Shown here piece after piece: positions 1 through 6,229 of a DNA stretch of 11,034 nucleotides; the stretch's first letter is position 1, and each line of letters begins with the position of its first letter. Under the pieces are notes generated by a model, which did not search any database, was not told where the DNA came from, and saw only the letters and a list, made by a program, of their open reading frames with translations. The stretch comes from JBGQAS01 sp964498605. GTDB taxonomy: Bacteria; Chloroflexota; Anaerolineae; Anaerolineales; Anaerolineaceae. A program made the position numbers and the translations under genes. The stretch spans positions 1 to 11,034 of the forward strand of contig CAZCHK010000061.1 in assembly GCA_964498605.1 (NCBI GenBank). The letters are read 5' to 3'.

Positions 1-63
1 TCTAACTTGATTCTTATGATTAGATCATATACTACTTTTAGAATTAAGAAAACTGAAAGGTTG

Positions 64-92
64 TTGACTTTTGAGTTTATTTTCTGTATAGT
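64..92 (+). promoter_or_regulatory. Sigma-70-type promoter of rpoD
   Basis: A -35 element TTGACT (64-69, 5 of 6 to consensus) and a -10 element TATAGT (87-92, 5 of 6) are separated by exactly 17 bases, the optimal spacing. Transcription should start near 98-100, giving an rpoD leader of about 147 nt that contains the hairpin at 124-150. This is the best-matching promoter in the window. Start position is inferred, not observed. Confidence 0.75.
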
Positions 93-123
93 GTAATACG
101 CTGTAACCAATTATTGAGATACT

Positions 124-150
124 ACCGAGCGGAAAAACATTCCGCTCGGT
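124..150 (+). promoter_or_regulatory. Perfect 11-bp hairpin in the rpoD leader
   Basis: ACCGAGCGGAA (124-134) pairs perfectly with TTCCGCTCGGT (140-150) around a 5-nt loop AAACA. A second small hairpin follows at once: CTTGA (152-156), AAAA loop, TCAAG (161-165). No T-run follows the main stem on either strand, so it does not look like a standard intrinsic terminator. It lies about 25 nt inside the predicted rpoD transcript. It could be a 5' stabilising stem, an attenuator, a protein-binding site, or the remnant of a terminator of an upstream gene outside the window. Confidence 0.6.
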
Positions 151-246
151 GCTTGAAAAATCAAGAATACTCCAACCTATTGAATAATCGCAGGATATAC
201 AGTATTCTATACATAGGCTTACTTGCCAAAGGAAGAATAACAACGA

Positions 247-1452
247 ATGGACACTCCTAATTTAAACGTCATAGAAGATGATGATGAAGAGTATTCAATC
301 ATTGCACGCCTGATTGAACTGGGAAGACAAAAATCTTATGTAACCATCGATGATATTTTACATTTCTTCCCAGAAGCCGAACAGGATGTAGGTCAGCTTG
401 AAGAAGCATTTGCTGCGTTGATGTCCGCAGGGATTCCATATATTGAAGATGAGTCGACGATTGAAGAACCCACTGAGGAGGAACTTGTTGTAACCCCTGA
501 GGAAACCGAAGTTCAACCCTCGCTCGATGACCTGGAGAATATCGACACCGACGACACGATAGGCCTTTATTTAAAAGAAGTTTCAAGGGTTCCATTATTA
601 AATGCGGACGAAGAAGTGGAACTTGCCCAGAGGATCGAGCGTGGTCGCATGGCAAGGGAAGAACTGGCAAAAGGCAGCGTCAGCAGTAAAAGAAGGCACG
701 AGTTGCGTAGATTGATTGAGGATGGCTGGGCCGCGCGAGAGCATTTAATTACCGCAAATTCACGGCTTGTAATCAGTGTAGCCAAGAAGTATATGGGCCG
801 AGGTGTCCCCTTCCTGGATCTCATTCAAGAAGGAAACATAGGGTTGATCAGAGCCACCAAAAAATTTGATTATCGCCGGGGGCATAAATTCAGCACGTAC
901 GCGACCTGGTGGATTCGGCAGGCTGTGACACGCGCTATCGCTGACCAGGGACGCACGATCCGGGTTCCCGTGCATATGGGAGACCAAATAAACAAGCTTT
1001 TACGTATCCAGCATCAATTGACTCAACGACTTGGTCGCGATCCTTCTGTTGAGGAACTGGCTTACGCGCTGGATGTGCCACCGAAAAAAGTGGAAAACAT
1101 GATCCAGGTAGCTAGACGACCCCTTTCATTGGAAACACCCACGGATGACGAAGAGGACTCGGTTCTGGGTGATTTTATTGAGGATGTGGAAGCCCCTCCC
1201 CCCGATGAGTCTGCAACCTACAACTTGTTAAAGGAGCATCTTGAGCAAGTACTTAATGCTCTACCTCCCAGGGAAGTGCGAATTCTTCAATTGAGATACG
1301 GGTTGCTGGACGGCCAGGCGTACACACTTGAAGAGGTTGGACGAAAAATGGGTGTCACGCGTGAAAGAGTCCGACAAATCGAAGCGCAAGCTTTGAGCAG
1401 ATTGCGTCATCCAACAACCCGAAGAAAATTGAGGGATTATCTTGGCGAGTAA
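247..1452 (+). CDS. rpoD: Primary RNA polymerase sigma factor (RpoD/SigA)
   Basis: A 401-residue sigma-70 factor that directs RNA polymerase to housekeeping promoters. Order of parts: region 1.1-like N-terminus (about 15-68), acidic linker (68-100), region 1.2 (102-135), region 2 (165-240), region 3 (245-315), region 4 (330-400). Region 2.4, the -10 reader, is canonical (YATWWIRQAVTRAIADQ at 218-234). The -35 recognition helix is also canonical (GVTRERVRQIEAQALSRLRH, 369-388). The long non-conserved insert of E. coli RpoD is missing, as in SigA-type factors. The ATG at 247 is preceded by GGAAG (231-235) at 11 nt. The presence of region 1.1 supports a primary rather than alternative sigma factor, but Chloroflexota often carry several RpoD paralogues, so essentiality cannot be assumed. 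No obvious terminator follows, so readthrough into the next gene is possible. Confidence 0.95.
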   Translation: MDTPNLNVIEDDDEEYSIIARLIELGRQKSYVTIDDILHFFPEAEQDVGQLEEAFAALMSAGIPYIEDESTIEEPTEEELVVTPEETEVQPSLDDLENIDTDDTIGLYLKEVSRVPLLNADEEVELAQRIERGRMAREELAKGSVSSKRRHELRRLIEDGWAAREHLITANSRLVISVAKKYMGRGVPFLDLIQEGNIGLIRATKKFDYRRGHKFSTYATWWIRQAVTRAIADQGRTIRVPVHMGDQINKLLRIQHQLTQRLGRDPSVEELAYALDVPPKKVENMIQVARRPLSLETPTDDEEDSVLGDFIEDVEAPPPDESATYNLLKEHLEQVLNALPPREVRILQLRYGLLDGQAYTLEEVGRKMGVTRERVRQIEAQALSRLRHPTTRRKLRDYLGE

Positions 1453-1507
1453 GCACAGATTTTGCATTTTTGTTAAACAATAAGAAAATAGATCACGATG
1501 CTTGGTA

Positions 1508-1513
1508 TATAAT
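1508..1513 (+). promoter_or_regulatory. Candidate promoter (-10 only) for the TPR/PDWL gene
   Basis: A perfect TATAAT sits at 1508-1513, 43 bases before the ATG at 1557. No convincing -35 is present: the base positions 17 upstream read AAAATA. A small palindrome TTGTT-A-AACAA (1470-1480) lies upstream. Transcription would start near 1520, giving a leader of about 37 nt. Confidence 0.5.
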
Positions 1514-1543
1514 ATTTTAAGAAACTGGTTTTCTTTTAGTGTC

Positions 1544-1549
1544 GGAGGA
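1544..1549 (+). promoter_or_regulatory. Shine-Dalgarno fixing the TPR/PDWL start
   Basis: GGAGGA lies 7 nt before ATG 1557. An in-frame GTG at 1539 would place this site inside the coding sequence and has no ribosome binding site of its own, so the ATG is preferred. Confidence 0.85.
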
Positions 1550-1556
1550 ATTTGCC

Positions 1557-3821
1557 ATGGCAAAATTAAGTTTACGTGCATATATTCGGGAGATCGAAAA
1601 CATGATTGACAGGGGTGACCTGCAATCTGCTCAACTGCACTGTAAACATATCTTGAACATCTTTCCAAAATGCATTGACGCCTATCGATTATTGGGTAAA
1701 TCACACATCGAAGCTAAACAATTTTCAGAGGCTGAAGACATTTTCCAGAGGGTTCTCGCATCCATTCCAGATGACTTCATCTCTCATGTTTGTATGAGCA
1801 TGGTTAGAGAAGAAGCCGACAATCTTGATGCGGCTATCTGGCACATGGAGCGAGCCTACGAAATGCAACCTTCCTATCTGGATGTGATGAATGAGATCAA
1901 GCGGCTTTACGGAAAGCGTGACGGTGTTGAACCGCCTAAGGTAAAACTCACTCGCGGGGCGCTCGTCAGGATGTACACAAGGACAAAACTGTTCCCACAG
2001 GCAATAGCAGAGTGCAGAACAGCTTTGTCTGAGGAACCCGGACGCGTAGATCTTGAGGTCATGCTTGCCAGTTTATATTACCAATCATCACAAAAAGTTG
2101 AAGCAACCGAATTATGCACCAAAATCTTATCAACTCATCCATACTGTTTTGAAGCCAACCGAATACTTTCTGAAATATTGCCATCAACAACAAGAGCAGA
2201 AGAAGCAGAACCTCTTAAAAATCGGATCATCGAGCTCAACCCTTACTGTGCTCATTTATCCCAGAATATCAAGACACCTGATTTAGTACCAGAAAATGCA
2301 GTTCTGCTTGAACGTTTTGAGGATGCCTTACGTGCGACTCCAGTGTCCCTCGATGCGGATTTTAACAAAATACCATCAATCGATGATCAAACGCCTGATT
2401 GGATGAAACCTTTCGCTGACAAGAAAGATGAGACCATCACGGTAGCAAGTGATAATATTGAAAAGCAAGAGGGTCAATCATCAGAAGAACCAATCCCTGA
2501 CTGGATGAAAGCGGCGGGATGGTCTGAAAGCACAGGGTCCGCAGAAGAATCAGAACAACCTTTTTCGCAAGGTGAAAGTGACAACAGCAGTGCTGAACCA
2601 GCTGATATACCGGATTGGTTGAATGAAATTGGAGCTTCCACAAGTGAAGAGAAGGATGCTCCTGCTCTCTCTGGATCGGCATCTCCTTTTGAAACCCCCG
2701 CAGCGACTGTGAATAATGGAAAAAACGATGATCAACTTCCAGATTGGCTAACGCTTGAAGACTACATTGAAGAAAAGCCGGCCAATCCAACGAAAATACT
2801 ATCAGAAGAAAAAACTCACATCGACGAAGCTCCCACATCTGAAGTACAACAAGCAATTGAAAACGAGCCGATCCAAAATCAGTCCATTCCTGATTGGTTG
2901 AAAGACCTTGAACCTGAAGATACAGCTCACATCGTTGAGCAGCAAGCCAGTCCGGGGGACGAAAAACAAAATACTCTTCCGGTACAGCAAAACGCTGTAG
3001 ACAAAATTCCAACAGACTGGCTGGAAGAATCAAGTGCGACTCCAACAACTGGACGCACTGCTCCATTACTTCCTGATGAAGAATTGCCCAGCTGGCTAAA
3101 GGATGTCGAAATCACCCCTGAAGGCAATGAGGAGTTAAAAGAAATCTCGACACCCTCAGAAATACCTTCACCGTCTGACATTCCCGATTGGTTAAAGGAG
3201 CTTTCCCAATCGAATCATGAAGGTCAAATTATGGCAGAAGACAATCAACCCACTGAACCGCAGGTGGAAATTGGCCAGACCGAGGAAGCGAAAACTGAAG
3301 AAATTCAAGATACACCGACAACGATTAATCAGGACAATTTAAATTCGTGGCTTTCCTCCCTTAACAAAGAGAATTCATCAATCGATCAGAAGACTGAGGA
3401 TGAACAAAAATCTCAATCTGCTCCATCCAATGACATTGCTGCTGAACTGGCAGCCAGCAAATTACATGATGACGGTGGCATGCAAGAGACCAAAACGGCT
3501 GTTGATAAGCGTGAAATTGTGGGTGAAAAACTCCAGGTAAACCAACCCAAATCTCAAGTAGATGAGAAAAACTTTGAAGCTTACCAGAAGTTTAAAGAAT
3601 TGTTGAGCAAACAGGATTTCTCCAATTTGAACAAGGAAATTAATAAGTTGTTACGCAGCAACAAGCTGGTGGATGAGTTATTGGCTGAATTACAGGCGTA
3701 TGCGCAAAAGAATCATGAAATTCCAATCGTCTGGCAGATGATTGGAGACGTGTACACCAAAAAAAATGAGTTGCACTCAGCCCTGGATGCTTACAACAAA
3801 GCAGAACAATTGTTGCTCTGA
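1557..3821 (+). CDS. TPR protein with a PDWL short-motif array (function unknown)
   Basis: A 754-residue protein in three parts. Residues 1-235 are helical with TPR-like repeats, for example the stretches around 23-70 (aggregate of A/L/Y/F at TPR positions) and 145-195. Residues about 240-650 are acidic, rich in E/S/T/P/Q and probably disordered, with nine PDWL-type motifs (listed separately). Residues about 660-754 return to helical structure and end in one clear TPR (VWQMIGDVYTKKNELHSALD, then AYNKAEQ). No signal peptide or membrane segment is visible, so it is probably cytoplasmic. TPR domains bind proteins, and Trp-Leu motifs in disordered linkers usually bind partner grooves, so a scaffold role is a reasonable inference. 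No enzyme motif is seen. It ends 13 nt before ndk, implying co-transcription. Functional assignment is not possible from sequence. Its placement between rpoD and ndk gives no direct clue. Confidence 0.88.
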   Translation: MAKLSLRAYIREIENMIDRGDLQSAQLHCKHILNIFPKCIDAYRLLGKSHIEAKQFSEAEDIFQRVLASIPDDFISHVCMSMVREEADNLDAAIWHMERAYEMQPSYLDVMNEIKRLYGKRDGVEPPKVKLTRGALVRMYTRTKLFPQAIAECRTALSEEPGRVDLEVMLASLYYQSSQKVEATELCTKILSTHPYCFEANRILSEILPSTTRAEEAEPLKNRIIELNPYCAHLSQNIKTPDLVPENAVLLERFEDALRATPVSLDADFNKIPSIDDQTPDWMKPFADKKDETITVASDNIEKQEGQSSEEPIPDWMKAAGWSESTGSAEESEQPFSQGESDNSSAEPADIPDWLNEIGASTSEEKDAPALSGSASPFETPAATVNNGKNDDQLPDWLTLEDYIEEKPANPTKILSEEKTHIDEAPTSEVQQAIENEPIQNQSIPDWLKDLEPEDTAHIVEQQASPGDEKQNTLPVQQNAVDKIPTDWLEESSATPTTGRTAPLLPDEELPSWLKDVEITPEGNEELKEISTPSEIPSPSDIPDWLKELSQSNHEGQIMAEDNQPTEPQVEIGQTEEAKTEEIQDTPTTINQDNLNSWLSSLNKENSSIDQKTEDEQKSQSAPSNDIAAELAASKLHDDGGMQETKTAVDKREIVGEKLQVNQPKSQVDEKNFEAYQKFKELLSKQDFSNLNKEINKLLRSNKLVDELLAELQAYAQKNHEIPIVWQMIGDVYTKKNELHSALDAYNKAEQLLL
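2394..3353 (+). repeat. Nine-copy PDWL/PDWM motif array inside the TPR protein
   Basis: Motif starts by residue: TPDWMK 280, IPDWMK 314, IPDWLN 352, LPDWLT 395, IPDWLK 445, PTDWLE 485, LPSWLK 511, IPDWLK 543 and NSWLSS 596. The nucleotide starts are 2394, 2496, 2610, 2739, 2889, 3009, 3087, 3183 and 3342. Spacings are 26-53 residues with unrelated acidic filler. The DNA of the copies uses different codons (CCT/CCG/CCA/CCC and GAT/GAC), so this is a protein-level repeat kept by selection, not a recent tandem duplication. The preceding residue is usually Ile or Leu and the following one is often Lys. The last copies are degenerate. Confidence 0.88.
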
Positions 3822-3824
3822 TTT

Positions 3825-3830
3825 GGAGGA
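3825..3830 (+). promoter_or_regulatory. Shine-Dalgarno fixing the ndk TTG start
   Basis: GGAGGA sits 4 nt before TTG 3835. In-frame ATG codons further upstream lie inside the preceding gene and would add residues foreign to the Ndk family. Confidence 0.85.
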
Positions 3831-3834
3831 AGTC

Positions 3835-4290
3835 TTGGAAAGATCTCTTGTCATCATCAAACCCGACGGAGTTCAAAGAAACCTCACTGGTGAAATCATC
3901 CGTCGCCTTGAAACCAGGGGATTACGCATCGTTGCCGCAAAATTCATCATCGTGAATCAGGAACTTGCTGAAAACCACTATGCAATCCACAAAGGAAAAC
4001 CTTTTTATAAAGGATTGCTCAAATACATCACGTCGAGTCCAGTGATGGCTATGGTCTGGGAGGGTGAGAATGCAATACAAGCAATCAGACAAACCATGGG
4101 CGCGACCGATCCACTACAGGCACAGCCTGGAACGATACGCCATGATCTATCGATGAAGGTAAGCCGGAATTTAACGCACGCATCCGATTCACCCGAAACG
4201 GCGGACAAAGAAATCAATTTATGGTTTTCACCTTCCGAGCTTGTGGATTGGCACTTTACATCGGAAGATTGGATCTTCGGCAACAATTAA
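3835..4290 (+). CDS. ndk: Nucleoside diphosphate kinase
   Basis: Transfers the gamma-phosphate of ATP to NDPs through a phospho-histidine, balancing NTP and dNTP pools in the cytoplasm. With the TTG start it has 151 residues, the usual Ndk length. Catalytic and nucleotide-binding residues are all present: Lys9 (IIKPDG), Tyr49, Arg85, Thr91 (GATDP), Arg102 (GTIRHD), Asn112 and the phosphorylated His115 in RNLTHASDS. The active-site context HASDS and the GTIRHDL variant differ from the HGSDS and GTIRGD of E. coli but keep every key residue. The start is set by GGAGGA; extending the frame upstream to 3742 would overlap the previous gene by 80 bases. The gene follows the TPR/PDWL gene by 13 nt and probably shares its transcript. 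It ends 43 nt before tRNA-Asp. Confidence 0.95.
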   Translation: MERSLVIIKPDGVQRNLTGEIIRRLETRGLRIVAAKFIIVNQELAENHYAIHKGKPFYKGLLKYITSSPVMAMVWEGENAIQAIRQTMGATDPLQAQPGTIRHDLSMKVSRNLTHASDSPETADKEINLWFSPSELVDWHFTSEDWIFGNN

Positions 4291-4293
4291 TGC

Positions 4294-4322
4294 TTGACGG
4301 CACATATTAGATATGATAAACT
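4294..4322 (+). promoter_or_regulatory. Probable promoter of tRNA-Asp
   Basis: TTGACG (4294-4299, 5 of 6 to the -35 consensus) is followed 17 bases later by TAAACT (4317-4322, 4 of 6). An alternative -10 is GATAAA at 4315-4320 with 15-base spacing. Transcription would begin only a few bases before the mature tRNA at 4334. The element starts just after the ndk stop codon. Confidence 0.5.
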
Positions 4323-4333
4323 AACGACCGCTT

Positions 4334-4410
4334 GGGGGCGTGGTGTAGTGGTTTAACATGCGGCCCTGTCAAGGCCGAGACCGCGGGTTCAAATCCCGTC
4401 GCTCCCGCCA
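4334..4410 (+). tRNA. tRNA-Asp (anticodon GTC)
   Basis: A complete 77-nt cloverleaf with encoded CCA. Acceptor stem GGGGGCG (4334-4340) pairs with CGCTCCC (4400-4406) with one G-T pair; discriminator G is 4407 and CCA is 4408-4410. The D stem is GTGT/ACAT. The anticodon stem CGGCC/GGCCG encloses loop CTGTCAA, giving anticodon GTC (4368-4370), which reads Asp codons GAC and GAU. The T arm is GCGGG-TTCAAAT-CCCGT. No defect is seen. The gene carries its own terminator directly downstream. Confidence 0.97.
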
Positions 4411-4414
4411 GTGA

Positions 4415-4450
4415 AAAATCTGCTCGCTCATGAGCAGATTTTCTTTTCTC
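4415..4450 (+). terminator. Intrinsic terminator after tRNA-Asp
   Basis: AAAATCTGCTC (4415-4425) pairs perfectly with GAGCAGATTTT (4432-4442) over a 6-nt loop, followed by the pyrimidine-rich tract TTTTCTTTTCTC. It begins 4 nt after the tRNA CCA. It ends the ndk/tRNA unit; the A-rich 5' side could also give some termination for minus-strand transcripts. Confidence 0.9.
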
Positions 4451-4768
4451 TCGTTTGTTTCTAAGAGCTCAAAAGTGGCAATTCTACAGTAGCCTGGCTG
4501 GTGAAAAAGGATACATCGTGCAGATAATGCTTTACCTGACTATCACAACAATTTTGGAAGCCAGGCAAATTGTAAAGAAAACCATGTCAGGATACTCAGG
4601 AATCACTCATGCGCTTCCTTCCTTATGTGATCAACACGGGAAGAACTTCTTACTGACGGGTATCCTTGCCTAAAAAAGGATTTGCTCCAGCAATGAGGAC
4701 TCGAAACGATCTCTTCTGCCGCATCAGGGTACGATCCCGGTCTGTTTGTTTCGCCTTCTTTCCAGGTC
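4451..4768. other. Gene-free stretch between tRNA-Asp and the L,D-transpeptidase
   Basis: No credible gene in 318 bases. Short open frames on either strand lack ribosome binding sites and family features. Visible structure is weak: an 8-bp inverted repeat GCCTGGCT (4492-4499) / AGCCAGGC (4559-4566), with CAATTT (4549-4554) / AAATTG (4567-4572) straddling its right arm, and ATCCTT (4662-4667) / AAGGAT (4676-4681). No clear terminator for the minus-strand gene ending at 4769 and no copy of the tRNA 3' end is seen. Confidence 0.6.
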
Positions 4769-5911
4769 TTACGGATAGTCAGAATAAACAATGGTCCCGT
4801 GCAGCGGCAGGCTGCGCCGCTCTTCGCCTGCTTCCAGCGTGACATGAGGGGTGGACCATCGAAAGATCCATTTTGCATCTTGCACAGAAACATTCACACA
4901 GCCGTGTGAGCGGCGTTCACCGAAAGCGCTGTGCCAGAAAGCGCCATGAATGGCCACCCCACCTTGAATGTACGTGCACCATGGTACAGCTGGCGTTGAG
5001 TAACCGCTGGCTTCATCGCCAGCTGTCATGTTTTTGGAAATTATTTTCCAATGCGTGAACAATTTGCCAGCAGGAGTCGCATAATCCATCAACTCGCCAG
5101 TAATCGAATCCGTGAAAACCATACCTGTGGAGACACGACAGTAATACACCTCGCGTTTCCCTTCGAAGCATGCCAGTGACTGTTGGTCTAAATTGAGCTG
5201 AATTGTTTTCTCTCCCGGATCGATATCTGGGCTGAGAGGCGAAACATCGTCTTCCGTCAAAACGTGTAAACCTCTTCCATCTGCCCAGTAGAACTCGCCA
5301 TAACTGCCATAGCCATAACCACGTCCTTTCGCATCTTCATTCCAGCGATATTCGGTAAAACCGTTTTCGCTTCGTATCCGGTCGATCCAGACCACCTGCC
5401 CGTAGTACAGCCGCGGCGGAAAGTTGTACGCTATATGATCACGCAGCCAAGGCGAAGCCTGCACACCCTCGTGAGCCAGGTCGATATAGGGTACGGTTAC
5501 CTCCGCCCAAAAACCTTCCTTCCCGGATGGAACTCTCTCAACCGGATCATTTGGATTATTGCCAACCGGTTGGACCATGCCGCTATACACATATCCGTCT
5601 GGTGTTTTGACATACCGCAGATAATTCGGACCACCAACCACGGTTCCGACAACCTCGCGTTCCCACACGACCAGGGTGTCAGCTTGCAGCCGTGCGATCA
5701 GGTTCTGATCACCATTGCTGTTGCTCGGGTAGCTGCGCAGGGCAATACCCGGTTGAGTCACCCGTCCAAGTTGCGGAGCATCAGGAAAAACAGGCAAACG
5801 CTTCGGAGAAGTAATATCAATTAACTGCCAGCTGCCTTTTGGATGAAACGCCAACGAGCTCAATCCCAAAGCGGTGAGTTTTAACAGGTCACGGCGGGTC
5901 ATGCGGCGCAC
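4769..5911 (-). CDS. Tat-exported L,D-transpeptidase (YkuD family)
   Basis: A 380-residue cell-envelope enzyme predicted to form or edit peptidoglycan cross-links through a catalytic cysteine. The N-terminus is a twin-arginine signal: TRRDLLKLTALGLSSLAF (residues 5-22), so export folded through Tat is expected. An SH3-like region follows (about 48-115), then a linker, then the YkuD domain from about 235 to 360. Its hallmark motifs are IHGAFW (321-326) and SHGCVN (335-340), with Cys338 the nucleophile and His336 beside it. The GTG start is preferred over ATG at 5902 because AAGGAG is 9 nt upstream of GTG but 18 nt from the ATG. It is the only minus-strand gene here and is visibly richer in GC than its neighbours, which suggests a different history. 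Substrate and exact role (cross-linking versus attaching proteins) cannot be read from sequence. Confidence 0.9.
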   Translation of the reverse strand: MRRMTRRDLLKLTALGLSSLAFHPKGSWQLIDITSPKRLPVFPDAPQLGRVTQPGIALRSYPSNSNGDQNLIARLQADTLVVWEREVVGTVVGGPNYLRYVKTPDGYVYSGMVQPVGNNPNDPVERVPSGKEGFWAEVTVPYIDLAHEGVQASPWLRDHIAYNFPPRLYYGQVVWIDRIRSENGFTEYRWNEDAKGRGYGYGSYGEFYWADGRGLHVLTEDDVSPLSPDIDPGEKTIQLNLDQQSLACFEGKREVYYCRVSTGMVFTDSITGELMDYATPAGKLFTHWKIISKNMTAGDEASGYSTPAVPWCTYIQGGVAIHGAFWHSAFGERRSHGCVNVSVQDAKWIFRWSTPHVTLEAGEERRSLPLHGTIVYSDYP

Positions 5912-5920
5912 CAGAATATA

Positions 5921-5926
5921 CTCCTT
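5921..5926 (-). promoter_or_regulatory. Shine-Dalgarno choosing the GTG start of the L,D-transpeptidase
   Basis: On the minus strand AAGGAG (5926 to 5921) precedes GTG 5911 by 9 nt. The nearby ATG (5902) would be 18 nt away, too far for usual initiation. Confidence 0.7.
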
Positions 5927-5967
5927 CTATTCTCTCTTGGTTCTTGTGATGGTCATGAACGACTGCC

Positions 5968-5976
5968 ATTTTACCA
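5968..5976 (-). promoter_or_regulatory. Possible extended -10 promoter for the L,D-transpeptidase
   Basis: Read on the minus strand, TGG-TAAAAT (5976 to 5968) is a TGn-extended -10 with 5 of 6 matches. No good -35 is found 17 bases upstream. Predicted start near 5961 gives a leader of about 50 nt. Confidence 0.35.
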
Positions 5977-6193
5977 TTTCCTGCAGCATCCTGGTTTTCG
6001 GCTATGAGCTGGGGAGAATTCGAGGAATCCGAATTTATGCCGGTATAGAAGTACGCCCTGGGACGGGCGGAAAGCTCATTCCAGCATTTATCAAGCCTTA
6101 GAAGCAGGCAGGGAACCTGTCTCAGAAAATATCATGCATGGGGTATTACTTGTTGATCCGGTTGGTATCTGCTGTTTGCAGTAAATGTCTTCT

Positions 6194-6222
6194 TTGTGTG
6201 ATTGCATACGATGTGATATGCT
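6194..6222 (+). promoter_or_regulatory. Possible promoter abutting the dus start codon
   Basis: TTGTGT (6194-6199, weak -35) is followed 17 bases later by TATGCT (6217-6222), with TGA just before it as an extended -10. The predicted start is about 6229, immediately at ATG 6230. A dyad GCATA (6204-6208) / TATGC (6217-6221) overlaps the -10. Matches are only moderate. Confidence 0.35.
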
Positions 6223-6229
6223 TTGAAAA

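Larger units (their letters stand above)
5912..6229. other. Divergent intergenic region between L,D-transpeptidase and dus
   Basis: About 318 bases without a credible gene. It must hold the promoters of both divergent genes. Three nested inverted repeats lie in the middle: ATGAGCT (6004-6010) / AGCTCAT (6073-6079), and within them AATTCG (6017-6022) / CGAATT (6030-6035) and CGCCC (6054-6058) / GGGCG (6065-6069). A separate 7-pair hairpin with a GAA loop is at 6106-6122. None matches a riboswitch class I recognise, and no T-run follows. Confidence 0.55.

Noticed and set aside
7..33. TTGATT/TATACT as an additional promoter at the left edge
   Set aside because: Spacing is 15 bases and the much better promoter at 64-92 explains rpoD expression.
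180..208. TTGAAT/TATTCT, 17-base spacing, as a second rpoD promoter
   Set aside because: Only four of six matches in each box in an AT-rich leader; easily expected by chance.
1539..1556. GTG 1539 as start of the TPR/PDWL protein
   Set aside because: The Shine-Dalgarno GGAGGA lies downstream of it and is perfectly spaced for ATG 1557.
2437..3066. A 209-codon open frame on the minus strand opposite the PDWL protein
   Set aside because: It is a shadow of the acidic linker's codon use, has no ribosome binding site or recognisable domain, and lies wholly inside a well-supported plus-strand gene.
4264..4278. GAAGAT-TGG-ATCTTC hairpin at the end of ndk as a terminator
   Set aside because: It is inside the coding sequence, has a 3-nt loop and no T-run; tRNA-Asp has its own promoter and terminator.
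4455..4673. 72-codon plus-strand open frame after the tRNA terminator
   Set aside because: It starts on a non-ATG codon directly after the terminator, has no Shine-Dalgarno, and no family features.
4603..4893. 96-codon minus-strand open frame overlapping the end of the L,D-transpeptidase
   Set aside because: It overlaps the YkuD domain in another frame, has no ribosome binding site, and its composition looks random.
4397..6229. attL/attR pair from integration at tRNA-Asp
   Set aside because: No second copy of the tRNA 3' end was seen downstream and no integrase gene is present.
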